From the NCBI GenBank assembly GCA_012934845.2, contig WNNJ02000440.1, positions 54,716-118,715 of the forward strand: a stretch of DNA of 64,000 nt. Reading direction: 5' to 3'. A program made the position numbers and the translations under genes. Of the stretch, positions 7,671 through 19,640 are shown one piece after another (within the stretch, counting starts at the first letter, position 1; each line of letters begins with the position of its first letter). This stretch comes from Pomphorhynchus laevis. Taxonomy: Eukaryota; Acanthocephala; Palaeacanthocephala; Echinorhynchida; Pomphorhynchidae. The notes under the pieces were generated by a model, which was not told where the DNA came from, made no database searches, and worked only from the letters and a program-made list of their open reading frames with translations.

Positions 7671-8439
7671 TCATAAATAAACGTTTATGTCGGATCTCTG
7701 AATTGACGGATACGGGAGTTTGTATGCTGATTCTTGGTATAAATCACATAACATCGAATTCAAAAATTCGGGAAATAATTTTGTGACTTCAAAATCACAA
7801 CTTGAAAGTTGTGCTAGATCTTTCAATTTGCAAGTAAAAATAAGGAATTTATTTTAAATAAGCAACTATTCAAACATAAATTCGTTCATAAATTTAATTA
7901 TATAAAAAAACTTAATATAAAATCAATTTATAATTCAAAATGATTCACCATAAACAATTATAAATAAAATACGATAAAATTCATTTGTAAAAATAATCAA
8001 ATGCCGATATGATGGCGTGTTATAACATGCTACAATTAAGAATTCTATAAAAATAATCTTAGTAAAACAGCCGCATTTTTAAAGTATTTTTCTCGTTAGT
8101 GTTAATATCGCCGAATAAGTATTTATATCCCAGTAAACATATTACGCAACATAATATAAATTATTAAATATTCAATTAATAAATTTGAAAGAATAAATAA
8201 ATATAAATATCCACATTTATAAAGTAGTTTCCTTCTTCGTAAGTATTGATATCGCAGTATATTAAAACAGCATTCAATAGAAATTAAGAAATTTCTTTAT
8301 CTGATAATTGTAATTAAATCAAATAAAGTTTGATAATATGTAGAAAGTAAACCTATGTCAATATTCTTGATTAAATTTTCGATTGTTGGGCCAAACATTC
8401 GAAACAACATATTTTTTACGAAATGAAAATAATCAACAA
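7671..8439 (-). CDS. Tentative last two exons of the IDH-like gene
   Basis: Two further minus-strand exons keep phase with the IDH exon ending at 8678: 8353-8439 (VDYFHFVKNMLFRMFGPTIE, donor GTTTAC, weak acceptor) and 7671-7819 (acceptor after TTATTTTTACTTGC, reading AQLSSCDFEVTKLFPEF and SAYKLPYPSIQRSDINVYL, then TGA). The segment PTIENLIKNID could correspond to the helix before the C-terminal T.DlGG region of NAD-IDH, but that motif itself is not found. The last exon might belong to a different gene. Confidence 0.35.
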
Positions 8440-8677
8440 CTTATATCTTTGAAGGACGGAAACAATGTGCGTTTCTAATTTTTCTTTAAAATAATAACAT
8501 CTACTGATTAAAATCGAATTGTTATCAAATGCATAATGACTCTATTTAAATAGAAATTAGTAAATAAAAATCTATATTCGATTGGATTAATTCAAAATAT
8601 TTTTACATTTTCCTATATGCACAAATTAAACGGTACTGCACAGTGCTTCATAAAAATTAAACATAAAAGGCATATAC

Positions 8678-11600
8678 CCATCTTCAGATTCTCAAGCATT
8701 TTAGCCAGCGTAAGCATATTTCCATAGAAATTTGAACCGCATAATGCCTATATAAATAAAACGTTGATCTAATTATAATATAGTTGCAATCTATACTGGC
8801 TGAAATATTGTAAACTTGTCTGAATACAGAACTGAAGGCAAAATAGAATTAGAGCACAGACCACTTGCAATTCCAGCAATTATATCGCCATAATCGTTGG
8901 GCATAACCAATACATCAAACTGTTTCGGATTTGAAATAAGCTTAAAATATTTTTCAAATTTAAATTAGATTTTAATTTAAAGAATTACCATATTTATTAA
9001 GATATAAATAATATCAATTATGTGGTTGAAAAACAAAAATAATAAAATAAAAGCTCAAATAAAAACTAAATAAACTGAGTTTTAAACTCGCATTCACAAA
9101 GATTCATTTATAAATACAAAATATTAATAAATTGAATTAATCACATCAGATAAATGAGTCAACGTATTTATACTATAAATAAATTAAAAATAATGATAAA
9201 CAAAATAAATAAATACAAATAAAAAATAATTATATAAAATTTTATATAAATTATATTATAATTTAAATTATATGGCCATAATTGTTGAGCATAATTTATA
9301 TTTATTTGAAGTGAAAATTTAAAATAAAAATAAATTTCTATGATTTTACTAATAAATAACATGCGATGTATCAGCATTGAGATTAAAAATCATCAGGAGG
9401 ATCTAATGTTATCGAATTTTGGCTGCTATTAAATTAAAATTTTTAAATAGAAATGTTAAAATTGTCAAACGATTAAATCTTAAAATCGAATAAATCAAAT
9501 CTAAATAAAGAAAATAGAATAAATCTAAATTATAATTCTATTCTATTCTGAATCTTTAATATGTGTAATTATAGAAACGTTATTGTAATTTAAAGTTTAT
9601 AAAACGGTATACCCTTTATAGCGCTGAGCGGCAACTGATCACTACATGAGTATATTAATATAATTGTGATAAATTATTGATTAATATTACGATGATTGTC
9701 TGATTAAGGTATAAAATAAAAGAAAAGAAAACACAAGGGTACTTTACAAATTAAAATTACATTTTATGTTTATATAAAGATAAAATTTATAATTAAAATT
9801 TAAAATAAAAATCAATTTTTATGAATCGACTAATAAATAAAATACGATGTATCATAAAAATGAAAAGAGTTCATCCGGATGAATTGCTATTTTATCAGGT
9901 TTTAGCCCCTAATTTTTATTAATGTTGATGGTATTATTTACATCAAAGGTTATGTTTTCCTAGATGACATATTACCAATAGCCTATATATAATAGGCTAT
10001 TGATGATATACAATAGCATATTGTTAGCAAAAGCATAATTTCTTATTATGCTTTTAATAATAATTTATTAAAAGCATAATATTAATTATGCTTTTAATAT
10101 TATTATTATTAATTTCTTTTTTCTTTTAAAGTCATTTGGATGAACTGTAAGGCTAGCGAATTTTGGCTGCTATTCCTCGACTCAACATAGCAGTAGAGCC
10201 AAATCTATGGTAATTACTTATTTCCTTTTTCTTTGTAGTGACGCAACTTTGAGCCTTGCTCGCTATGTTGTCTTGTAATAATAATATCTTTTTATAGTAA
10301 AATAATGAAAATGGAAAATTTTTAATAGAAAATAAAAAATTTTAATTTTTAAATTTTTTTAGTGACGTATTTCCTTTTTTTATTTATGTCAATATTTCCT
10401 ATTAATATGAACTAATATTAAATTAATATTTAATAAATATTTAAATTAATATTAAACCTGAAAAAATTATAAAAGACATTTTCTTAATGTCCTTAATATT
10501 GTAAAGATTATTAATATTTACAACTATTGTAGAAAATATATGAGGTAAGTAGTCTAAAAATTCAAACTCTATAGTCCTTCCATGCACTTCACCCTCCCTT
10601 CACGACTCATTGATTACTGCTTAAGAAAACTCGACCAAATTATTTTCCTAATTTATAAATTATGTATCCATAATTTTTTTAAATTATGAATTTTTATTAT
10701 TGAAATTTAAATATCTTCTTAAATGTTGCGAAACCTGAAAAAATTATAAAAGACATTTTCAAAATAATTTCTTATAATATTCGAAAATTTAGAAAATCTG
10801 TACGTTTTTATTGAGGAAGACTATAATTTTACATTTTCAAAGGTTGTTTAGTTCCTGCGCCATATTATAGACCAATAATAAAAATGGCCGCATTATAAAA
10901 AGTGGCCATTATTAAATGGCCATATTATAAAAATGTGGCCATTTATATAAATAGTATAATGCTGTGGGGCGCATTTATCAACTCTCTTAAGAAACAATTA
11001 TTGAGCAAAAATATTTTTTCGGTTAAATGCTTATTAATTGTTATTTTACTGTATTTTTTAACACCTTGACTTTGCTGACACATTCATAACTGCATTTTAA
11101 AAGAACTCGACCAAATTATTATCTAAAAAGTGTTTATAATATGGCCATTTTATGAAAATGGCCATTTAATAATGGCCACTTTTTATAACGCGGCCATTTT
11201 TATTATTGGTCTATAATATGGCGCAGGAACTAAACAACCTTTGACAATGTAAAATTATAGTCTTAATTAAAATTAATTAAAATTATTATTAATATATTTA
11301 TATATTAAGTTAATACCTCTAAATTACTGCACTTATTTGATCAGTTTTTGAAAATATTATTGGAATATTTAACGCATAATTTTTAATTTCAAAAAATGAA
11401 AAATGTTTGCTATTGTTTAATTTTTAGTTCAAAAAAATCAAAAATTTGTTGATCAAAACGTAATTATTTATCAAAACAGTGCGTTAAGACGGTAAAATAA
11501 ATAATAATGCTAAGCGATTTAGATATATTGAATAAATTCGACGGCGAAAAGCCTTTTCAATCAGTTTTGCAAAAGCCGGTAGCAATGATATCGGACGGAA

Positions 11601-14600
11601 ACATTCTGATGTTACTGGGTTTGACTGTTTAGGAATTAAAACAACGTTTGTGCATTTTAAGCAATCGGGTACGATTCCAGTTTGAAAGATCTGTGTAAAT
11701 GCTACCGATAAATGTTGCGATAAGATATCATCAAGATATTTTACAATTCACACTGGTATACCCGGACCGTTGGATTTGTTTGTTGCTAAACTATTTATAT
11801 CCTTGAGTACTTCTTCGGAAGTACTCAAGGATATTATTAAATTAACAATAATGTTAATAATAGCATTGCTAATAATAGCAATGTTAATAATAAATCTTTT
11901 GTGAAGCATTCAATAAATAGCGAAACAACAAAGTAATTAACGAAACTCTTCATTTTAACATCTTACCTGCATGCAACAATTATCAATAATAATGGATTCG
12001 CATTTTACTGCAGGCCACGATTCAGCTTCATCTCTGCAGATATCAAGGAAATATCCATCGGTAATCTTCCTACCAAAAACAAACAACGATTATTAAAAAC
12101 GGAAACGCCGAATTTAAAATATCGAATTTGTTAGCAATTCAAATACCAAAATCGTAAATTTTAAAACTACGGAAGCAAGAGTTTATTTATTAACCAATTA
12201 ATGAAACGCGAACTTACATAATATTAGCCTTATGCACAATAGTTAATTTTTTACGTTGCCTTTCTTTTGCAACTGCAAGTGCCAGTTTTGCTACTTTCTT
12301 AGTCTGCTCTTTCGTAATTAGCTTTATTGACTGTGTAATACCATTACCCACCTGAAATCATTTGGAGGGCAAAATCGCATTACTGTTTAATTATCGGTTT
12401 ATTAATTTTGAATTATGATGAATTTGATAAATAACTAAAATTTGTATATGATGAAACTCACTCGGACGTCGAAATCATTATTAATTTATTGATTTAATAA
12501 ATTCATTTTCATTAATTCTTATTAATTTTAATTAATAAGAATCAATTAAAATTATGTTATGTTATAAAATTAATAATAAAATATTATTAATAATGAATTA
12601 TTATTAATTAAATAATAATTAATTCTTTTGCTTACAGAGAAGTCAAGAGAGAGTGCATGCTTGAGGTTTGAACCTTGTACATATAGTTTTACACGCCTCC
12701 ACCATTCGGCCAAGCGGGGAAAATTAATAATAATAAAATATTATTAATAATGAATTATTATAATACTAAAATTTGTTAATAGTAAATTAAGTAAAATTTG
12801 TATATGATGAAACTCATTCGGACGTCGAAATATTATTTTTATTCAATTACCAGTTTCATAACTGTTTTGAGTTCAAAAGAAATCAACAGAGTTAAACTAT
12901 CATTGATATTATTAAGCATTATTTGAATTTCTTTTATAAAATCATCAGCTTAATAACTGTTTTCATTTCAAAATTTCCTACGATGAAAATGTTCTATCAA
13001 AACAAACGTCACCGTAAAACATTTGACAGATTTTATTTTTAAATAAAATTTTGAGAGGACTAATGTTTTAAATATTGCTTAATAAAAGCATTATAAAAAT
13101 AATGCTATTTAATCATTGTTTTAATGCTTTTACGGCGCACTTAAAATCGCATTTTGAAATGTTTCATTCAATGATTAATTAAAAGATGTTTATCTGCTGA
13201 AAATTTAATAAACTGATAAAAATTGCTAAAAATAGTCAAAAGATTGGAGTCCCTTAAAATCGTTTATATTTAATTAAGCAAAAAATGATTATGGAAAATG
13301 ATTATATAATTCTATTAGTCATAGGACTAATAGGATTAGGCAACATATGACTTTAGAAATAAAGCACCGAAATAGCTCACCTTAATCTTGTTGCTATGAA
13401 AATTAATAAAAAATGTCTTAAAATTATTTGCTGATGATATTTAACGAGTGTTATATTTTATATTTACGGGTTATGATGATATTCCTTTAAATTACGAATA
13501 TGGAAATTAGAATTGAAAATAATTTTATTAATTAATAATTGTTAATTATTATTTAATTTTTATATTAATTTCAGCTTATTGGTTACATAATAAAAAAACA
13601 GTGCCATAGAGTGTAATTACACCGGACAGTGCGTTTTAATCCAGTGTAAAGACAATAAAAAACATGCAATTTCTAAATTGTTTTTATTTAGAAATCAATT
13701 TAGTTACGAAATCATACCTTGTTTTCTAGTCCAATGAGACCTCCTTCTGCCGATTCACGTACAATGACAAAATCAAGTTCAGACGCGCTGTATCGATTAT
13801 CCACATGCGACTTTGGAATGACATTAATGACCTGAGCAAAAATTCCAAGCTTCTGTCTTCAAACAAATAAAAAATGCGGCTTCAGTAGCTGATTAATTAA
13901 AAAATTAAAGAAATTATTTGAATGTAATGAAAACAATTTTAAGATTAAAGGCAGCAAACTTTGAATAACTAACTTTGAAAACCTTTTCATTATAAAGGTT
14001 ACTGCGTTTTCTATTCTATCGAATAAACAAAGCAAATTCTCTTAAAATCAAATATATTGAAAACATATTGAAAATTGCAAAATAGTAAATCAATCTTTTA
14101 CATACAAAGTTCTCCTTAGCCAACTTAAAAACGATTTATTTTAAGGTTTTTGATAGTTAACGACATGCTATTTAAAAAACAATAAACCAAACTACGATAT
14201 TGTGTTGTATCATTATGAAAAGAACATTTGAAATTGATACAACATTAATTTTTCTTTCATTTCTTCAGTTTTCTACTTCCTATCTATAGTAGTTACATTT
14301 GCGACGTTTTTCGTTAAATGTATTTTGCTTGCTTTAAAGGCTACCGCTATTTTGTGCTTTACATTCGGTTCCTAAGTGAGAATTTCGATCAAAGCTCAAG
14401 AGTTTTTGCTTTCTATTCGGTTCAATATGTACTTGATCACATCAGTGATTGATATTAGAAAAATATCTCGAATTATGACATTTTTATGATTATCACATTT
14501 AAAAATCATAAAATTAAAATTATTAGTTTAAGATTAAGATTTTTAGCCAAAGGTACAAAATTAAAAAAAAGATTAACATAGTTTTGACAAACTAATTTAC

Positions 14601-14804
14601 GTATTCTACATAGAAAATTAAACCATAATATTAATTAAAATTTAATTTTTTTTTGTAAATTACAAAATTTACAAAACTTCTAAGATTAATATATAGTACC
14701 GCATCCGAATAATTGACTTCTGATTTGCATCTAGTAGAAGACCAACACCGAGATCACATAATTGATCGTAAATTTTAGAAAAATTTGAATCGTCATCTTG
14801 GCCT
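8678..14804 (-). CDS. Divergent NAD-dependent isocitrate dehydrogenase-like subunit, six exons seen
   Basis: Minus-strand exons with consistent phases: 14700-14804, 13718-13856, 12218-12351, 11967-12069, 8797-8940, 8678-8747. The joined product matches the IDH3 (mitochondrial NAD-IDH) fold in order: RQKLGIFAQVINVIP (family: R..LdLfANV.p), DFVIVRESAEGG (family: D..ivRENTEGEY), ITQSIKLITK, RKKLTIVHKANIMK, ITDGYFLDICRDEAE, IIIDNCCMQL, NPKQFDVLVMPNDYGDI, and a shortened FQPALCGSNFYGNMLTLAKML. The catalytic lysine (HKANIMK) and aspartates (IIIDN, YGDI) are kept, but the tyrosine of ENTEGEY is replaced and about ten residues around PDIAGK are missing. It is therefore probably a regulatory-type or non-catalytic paralogue, or a decaying gene. 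The N-terminal exon with the GDGIGPE motif is not found. Introns 1-3 are 0.1-1.4 kb; the fourth is 3 kb and packed with mobile DNA. Confidence 0.72.
9130..9440 (+). repeat. Dispersed repeat family R, copy 1
   Basis: Starts with AGATAAATGAGTCAACGTAT, passes through a variable A/T-rich middle, and ends with TGATACATCG-type sequence, CATCAGGAGG and GAATTTTGGCTGCTATT. Related copies: about 9780-9950, 10125-10225, 37377-37640 (-), 51824-51880 (head only), 52886-53190 and 53765-53990. The best copy (52886-53190) has a CTGCTATGTT / AACATAGCAG inverted repeat near its end. It looks like a short non-autonomous element of about 300 bp; class unknown. Confidence 0.5.
9780..9950 (+). repeat. Dispersed repeat family R, copy 2 (3' part)
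   Basis: Shares AATCGACTAATAAATAAAAT, the CATC.GGATGAA.TGCTATTTTATCAGG tract and the TAGCCCCTAA piece with the other copies. Lies in the large intron of the IDH-like gene. Confidence 0.45.
10125..10225 (+). repeat. Dispersed repeat family R, copy 3 (3' end)
   Basis: Carries GGATGAACTG, GCTGCTATTCCTCGACTCAA and CATAGCAGTAGAGCCAAAT, the 3' end of the family. Confidence 0.45.
10456..10757. repeat. 30-bp direct repeat pair
   Basis: AAACCTGAAAAAATTATAAA plus GACATTTTC occurs at about 10456-10485 and again at about 10728-10757. Between them AAACTCGACCAAATTATT (about 10627) is also repeated inside the MITE near 11105. These look like remnants of one older repeat. Confidence 0.4.
10817..11264. mobile_element. 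MITE with ~130-bp terminal inverted repeats
   Basis: The left arm begins AAGACTATAATTTTACATTT and the right arm ends with its complement. The arms share GTTTAGTTCCTGCGCCATAT, TATAGACCAATAATAAAAAT and repeated GGCCA/TGGCC blocks. The inner ~190 bp is unrelated filler. No transposase. It sits in an intron of the IDH-like gene. Non-autonomous DNA transposon; superfamily not assigned. Confidence 0.65.
11540..11834 (-). mobile_element. LINE reverse transcriptase relic, 5'-truncated
   Basis: The minus strand reads SNGPGIPV, HLSVAFTQIFQTGIVPDCLK, NVVLIPK and SECFRPISLLPAFAKLIEK, the RT finger region typical of CR1/Jockey-type LINEs. It has an in-frame stop. Its 5' edge is a snap-back: the first 17 bases are present again in inverted order at 11797-11834 around a TTCG loop. 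Confidence 0.6.
12437..12836. repeat. 45-bp direct repeats bracketing a SINE-like insert
   Basis: TTTGTATATGATGAAACTCA followed by TCGGACGTCGAAAT occurs at about 12440-12480 and 12795-12830. The ~310 bp between them hold A/T-rich sequence and the tRNA-like stretch at 12640-12723. Confidence 0.45.
12640..12723 (-). repeat. tRNA-derived SINE-like head
   Basis: The minus strand begins TCCCCGCTTGGCCGAATGGT, a good match to a tRNA D-arm with A box (TGGCCgAgTGGT), and continues to AAGGTTCAAACCTC, a match to the B box. The anticodon arm and acceptor pairing are poor, so this is a SINE head or tRNA fossil and not a working tRNA. Confidence 0.4.
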
Positions 14805-16080
14805 CTAAACAAATAATACAAAATACAGACAGGTTCAGAAGTTTTTTAATAAAACAAAATTCTTTGATAAAATAATAAGCCTAACTATCCAACTAAAACG
14901 AACAATATAGTAGGATATTGATGTAGTTTTGGTTTTTCTTTCGCTTTGGTGCACCAAGTTGATTGAATTCATCAACTGCTTTAGAAGACTGGTCATTATT
15001 GAAACGATCGCATCTGGTTTTACGTTTTATGATACAATTTTATGTTCGACAAGGGCGCTTGGCATTCGTCGGATGCTTTCTTCCTGCACTTAATATTCAA
15101 CAGAGCCGGTCATTACTTTATCGATTGCGCCAGATAAAATTCATTTTTTCGTTCATTTTGAATTCCAATCATTCGATATCACACACATACCCTCAACTAG
15201 GTTGCTTAGGATGTGTTTTACACCTAGAGTACCGTGTCAAGTAGCTCTTTTGCACATCCCGACTCCCTCAATCTTAGTTTTTACGGCCTAGACGTGGAAA
15301 ATAGTTGGAAAGCAAAAAGAGAAAACAAACTAATTTGCCCCTTCTACGGTTCTTGACAAGATAACAAGCAAAAATCAGGGTGTTATGATTTACGAAAAAT
15401 TAGGTGTTTTACACTTAAAGTACTGTGTCCTAAAGCGCTGAAATATGACGACTGTACTATCAGTCGTTGTCCACAAACGGATTTTTTGTCATTTACTTCC
15501 AGTCAAAAGGTTAAAAAACTTTTTTTAAACCTTTTGGTCATGTTTTTAAAAATGTATATACACCACTGATATTCTTCATACACTCTAAATAGTGGGTGAT
15601 TACGTTGTGTATAAAATTGTTATTCATTTGGTGATATTTTCAAAAAGTTCTGAACTGTTCAGAACTAGAGCACTGAAAGTTTAACAGCAGAATCCCTACT
15701 CAATTTTTGAACGTTCAATATGTTCATGCTGAACAAACTCCAATATAAACGTACTATTTAAATTAGATTTTCTTATTCAAGCGAAAGCGTTCGCTAAAAT
15801 GTTAAATTTGAGACACATGCAATATTCATAACAGGATTAAGAGCAATAATTCACTTATTTTTTACATATCTTTTTCATTTTTGAGAAAATCGTTTTGAAC
15901 TTCATTATTTAATCATGTCCCACGATTCTCGCATGTGAATACCAAGTGTTTTCGATTAATATGCTTTGGCACACTAAGTTACTCGAATCCATATGGCTTG
16001 AACTAAAACAAAAGGTTCATCGAAGTTCAAAAAAGGTTCATCGAAGTTCACTAAAACAAAAGGTTCTTAGTATATTTTCC
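14805..16080. other. Region without a recognisable gene
   Basis: Holds the start side of the IDH-like gene, where the missing N-terminal exon might lie, plus decayed sequence. A 93-codon open frame at 14963-15244 has no recognisable content. The tract TGTTTTACACCTAGAGTACC at about 15212 recurs in altered form at about 15406, suggesting an old duplicated element. Confidence 0.3.
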
Positions 16081-16840
16081 AACTCACCTAAATCCACTCG
16101 TATTCCCCTACAACGCATCGTCAACGCAGCCGTCAGAATTCTCCTCCGTCTTCGTCGTTTTGATCATACATCCTACCATCTTGCTTCTCTCGATTTGCCT
16201 ACAATTTATTGTCGTGTTCAAATTCGTCTTCTCGTTGCTTTCCGCTTTGTAACTTTTCATACCCCTTTATTTCTCAACCTTCCTTTTCTTGATAATTCTC
16301 GTCATGTTTACTGCTCCTTGCGTTCACGTAATTCCCTTCTTTTAAATTTCCCAAACTACTCTACCTATTTTGGCTTCCGATACTTCCTAACACCGCTATT
16401 GGCTACACTACAAATTACTCTCAAAGAGGCCCATACAGCAACGTAAACATTATGATATTATTATATGCTGATGACATTCTCATCTATGCTCATGCATCTG
16501 TTTATCGTATTCACGATCTTAGTGTTTTTGCTTCCGACTGTCTTGTCTCAATTTCCAATAATCTTTCTTCCCTTCGCTCTGAATCCTGATAAATCCAAAA
16601 TTATGTGGATCCTACCTCGACGGCTCGGCTTAGTTTGACTCCGCTCCTTCATTGTGGCTGCTCCTCTATCGTGGAACCATCTGCTCATTCATATACGCCA
16701 ATCAACTTCCTTGCCGTGCTTCAAACGACAAATCCGATCCCATTTAAACAATTTATCTGTTTGACTTTTTCATTTTTGTTTGTGGACTTGTAATCGTACA
16801 GCTTGTACGCATTTGCCACATTAAATAAATTTGTATTTTT
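16080..16840 (+). mobile_element. LINE family L (CR1/L2-like), rearranged 3' pieces
   Basis: The frame at 15946-16446 carries RIPLQRIVNAAVRILLRLRR, FDHTSYHLASLDLPTIY and LFLNLPFLDNSR, the C-terminal domain of family L. After it comes a piece from the RT core (YADD region around 16465) and then the tail again (16600-16790), so segments are out of order. The 3' end reads GCATTTGCCACATTAAATAA, as in other copies. Confidence 0.65.
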
Positions 16841-16869
16841 ATAGAACGCCTCGATTTGACGTACCACAT

Positions 16870-17510
16870 CCGGCTTCATTAACCACTTCTTCAGTATTTT
16901 TCAAAAATCCAGAAAGCTCGCAGCATTCACAACGGAAAGGGTAAATCATTCCATAAGTTGCACGCTCGGTGGGAAAATCGAAATTTTTTAGATAATTTTA
17001 TATGGTACAAAATATCTAGACAAAGAGAATGTCCCCTTGTCGACAATTTCTCCTAGTAACTTCAATGAGGAATCTTACCTACTGATGAACGATGCGATAC
17101 ATAGAACACATGTCTAGGAACACGATGCGACAAAATATGGAACTCATCTAAGATGAAAGAGCCGCTGCTCATAAGGGAGAGTCTTCAAGCTAGGAGATAA
17201 GCGTGTGACACAGTGTAGTATGCGTTCACATTTTGAGATTTCATCATTCGTACATGGAAATGCGACCGGTGCAGCATATTCGATCAATGGTTGAATCATA
17301 GCCTTGTATAATATGGACAATGACTGAGGATTCGGTGCGAAGAAACAACTCTTAATTATATACATCACCCGCCTAGCTGCGCTGCATACACGCATTGTAT
17401 TATCTCGCGTTTTAAGAGATCAGTGCACTGTGACGCCAGGGTCTTGAACATGTTCAATTTCCACAATACAGTCACTTTCAATGTAAAAAGAAAGATGTGC
17501 CTATTAAAAA
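16870..17510 (-). mobile_element. LINE family C (CR1-like), RT C-terminal fragment
   Basis: The minus strand 17144-17395 reads ARRVMYIIKSCFFAPNPQSL, LIEYAAPVAFPCTNDEI and RILHCVTRLSPSLKTLPYEQ, the region after the RT palm in CR1-like elements. It matches the family C copies at 33-35 kb and 41 kb. Truncated on both sides. Confidence 0.65.
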
Positions 17511-17514
17511 ATTA

Positions 17515-19260
17515 TTTATTTTAAGGTGGCAAATGCGTGCCAACGCACGCTTACATGACAAAAACAAAACAAAAATGTAAATCATGTGTCGAGAAGGTGT
17601 GAGCGGAGGAAGTGTTTAAACGTGATAAAGGAGGGAGCGAGGCGGACGTAAAGAGGGAGTTGATTCCAAGCGAGTGGGGTGGCGACGAGACAGAATCGGA
17701 GAACGTTGTTGTTGGAGTAATTGGGAACGTGGAATAAAATTGTATGACGGGAACGAAGCGATAGCGATATGGGGCGAATGCCGTCTAAGAAAGGAAGGTT
17801 GATGAACAATGGGGAGCCGACAGCGATGAGACGAAAAGTTACGAGAAAGCGGAGTTTGATGCTGATGTGGATAATGGGCCAGGAGAGTTGGGCAAGATAT
17901 TTGGATGTATGGTCGAAGCGACGGAGACGAAAGATCACTCGAACGGCGGAGTTGATTATTCGTTGTAGGGGTAGGATGATGGATTTTGGAGAATTGGTGA
18001 AAAGGCTAAGGCAGTAATCGATTTTAGGGAAAATAAGCGATGAAAGAAGATACATACAAGAACGGAAGTCGATAACGGGGCGGATACGGCAAATGTCACA
18101 GCCAATAAAGTTAGACGAGCGGACCTTTTCACAGACAAAGGGTTTAAGGGAAAGGTTATAATCGAAATGGAAGCCTAAAAAGTGAGATTGTGGACTAGTG
18201 GAATTGTCAAGGTTTAGAACGAGATAGAGATTGTAAAAACGCTTGTAGATAGAAGAAAAACAGTTGTAGGCAGAAATGCTGATATCGTGTATACGATGTG
18301 CGGGCGCATAAGCATAGATGAGGATGTCATCGGCGTATTGCATGACGTTAAAAGAGGAAGGTTTGATAAACGGAGATAGATCGCCAAGCAGAAGAGAGAA
18401 AAGCAGGGGACCTAGGACTGAACCTTGTGGGACCCCGCAAAAAATAGGGATTGGAGGGGTGGGTGATGACTTTGAACAGACTAGAAAACAACGGTCAGAT
18501 AGATATGAGGCAAACCATGCTACGGAGGAGGAAGAAAAACCGTAATCATAACGAAGGCGAGAAAGGAGGACGGAGTGGTCAACAATGTCGAATGCGGATA
18601 AGAGGTCGAGTGAGATGAGAACACTATATAGAGCCTTGTCTCGAGAAATGATTAGGTCGTTGTAAACTTTCATCCAGTCTATTTCTGTGGAGTGATTAGA
18701 GCGGAAAGCGGATTGGAAAGGAGGGTACATATTGGATGAGGAGAGATAATCCCTGATCTGTATTAAGATGATGAGTTCTAAGATCTTATAAAAAGTAGGG
18801 AGTAGTCAAATAGGGGCGATAGCTAGAAGGAAGGGATGGCCGAGCGATTGTTTTTTAAGGAGGGGACGAACGATTGCGGATTTCTAGTTGGAAGGGAAGA
18901 TACGACTGCGGATGGGCGAGTTAAACAAGGTGATGAGAAAAGGGGATATCGATGAGCATATGGATTTAAGTATGTGGGTAGGCTAGGGATCGGTAGGTAA
19001 GGTTTTGCTGGGCAAGTACATGAGAACAGATGAAACTTCGGTAGGTGAGACAGGGAGAAGATGAAGGAGTTCCGGGAGGATGATACTAGGAGGGGCAAAA
19101 TGGAATAGGATGGATACCGGGGTGTGAGAGAGAGCAACGTGGATACTTTGGTCTGGAGAAATGACGAATAATCATGGGGATTGCCAAGGGCGACGTAGGA
19201 TGGTTGGTGTATGAATCAGGGTGTTGTTGTAAGTGAAATCAAGAGTTACGAGAAAGTGAT
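17515..19260 (-). mobile_element. LINE family L (CR1/L2-like), largest copy
   Basis: The minus strand runs from decayed endonuclease/RT-linker sequence (18823-19137) into a long open RT frame (17582-18730) and ends in the family 3' tail, whose GCGTGCGTTGGCACGC-type hairpin and TTTAAAATAAATA run are also found at 16.8, 20.2, 23.5, 27.7 and 35.45 kb. The tail lacks a long poly(A). Confidence 0.75.
17582..18730 (-). CDS. Reverse transcriptase frame of LINE family L
   Basis: 382-codon open frame on the minus strand. In order: FQSAFRSNHSTEIDWMKV (RT motif 2 region), SVLISLDLLSAFDIVDHSVL (catalytic Asp A block), VAWFASYLSDR, CGVPQGSVLGPLLFSLLLGD, MQYADDILIYAYA (YADD catalytic centre), FLGFHF, and a C-terminal domain with LPLQRIINSAVRVIFRLRRF. 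The pattern 'QSaFR.nHSTE.....v.ndl' is that of CR1/L2-type elements. Catalytic residues are intact, but endonuclease and ORF1 are decayed, so the element as a whole is not autonomous. Confidence 0.8.
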   Translation of the reverse strand: MYPPFQSAFRSNHSTEIDWMKVYNDLIISRDKALYSVLISLDLLSAFDIVDHSVLLSRLRYDYGFSSSSVAWFASYLSDRCFLVCSKSSPTPPIPIFCGVPQGSVLGPLLFSLLLGDLSPFIKPSSFNVMQYADDILIYAYAPAHRIHDISISAYNCFSSIYKRFYNLYLVLNLDNSTSPQSHFLGFHFDYNLSLKPFVCEKVRSSNFIGCDICRIRPVIDFRSCMYLLSSLIFPKIDYCLSLFTNSPKSIILPLQRIINSAVRVIFRLRRFDHTSKYLAQLSWPIIHISIKLRFLVTFRLIAVGSPLFINLPFLDGIRPISLSLRSRHTILFHVPNYSNNNVLRFCLVATPLAWNQLPLYVRLAPSFITFKHFLRSHLLDT

Positions 19261-19262
19261 TA

Positions 19263-19640
19263 TCAGATAGACCAGAATCGGGGATTGACATTGGGCGAGG
19301 CAGGAAAACGATCTGGGACACCGATGATGTCGAGGTCCTTGCCATTGATATGTGTGGGGACAGTTGAGATGAGGTTGTAATTGTTGTTTGATTGAATTTT
19401 GATGAACCAGACGAAATCGGTGGATTCCATCAGGTTCATAATTGATAAACCGGATGGAATAGGATCGCGCATGATTCCGAATTTTTCCAATTTGAGATTT
19501 GCTGAACCTTTGACATCTCTACCCCAAGGCACCTTAAAATCGGCCATTGATTCATCAACTGGAGTCAAAATTGTTTTCGATGGATTTGGATGTCTCTCCC
19601 GCTTACAATCCGTGAATGATAGACGATAAACTCGTGTCAT
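19263..19640 (-). other. Open frame of unclear origin between LINE copies
   Basis: A 125-codon minus frame reads VPTHINGKDLDIIGVPDR at its end and GIMRDPIPSGLSIMNLMEST in the middle; the opposite strand also has a 76-codon frame. The C-terminal part may be LINE endonuclease because it adjoins family L. Not identified. Confidence 0.25.

Noticed and set aside
12640-12723. Functional tRNA gene
   Set aside because: A and B boxes are present, but the acceptor and anticodon stems do not pair well.
14963-15244. 93-codon ORF as a gene
   Set aside because: No recognisable motif, no splice or poly(A) support, and the opposite strand is equally uninformative.
17769-18545. Plus-strand ORFs of 75-82 codons
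   Set aside because: Antisense shadows of the family L reverse transcriptase frame.
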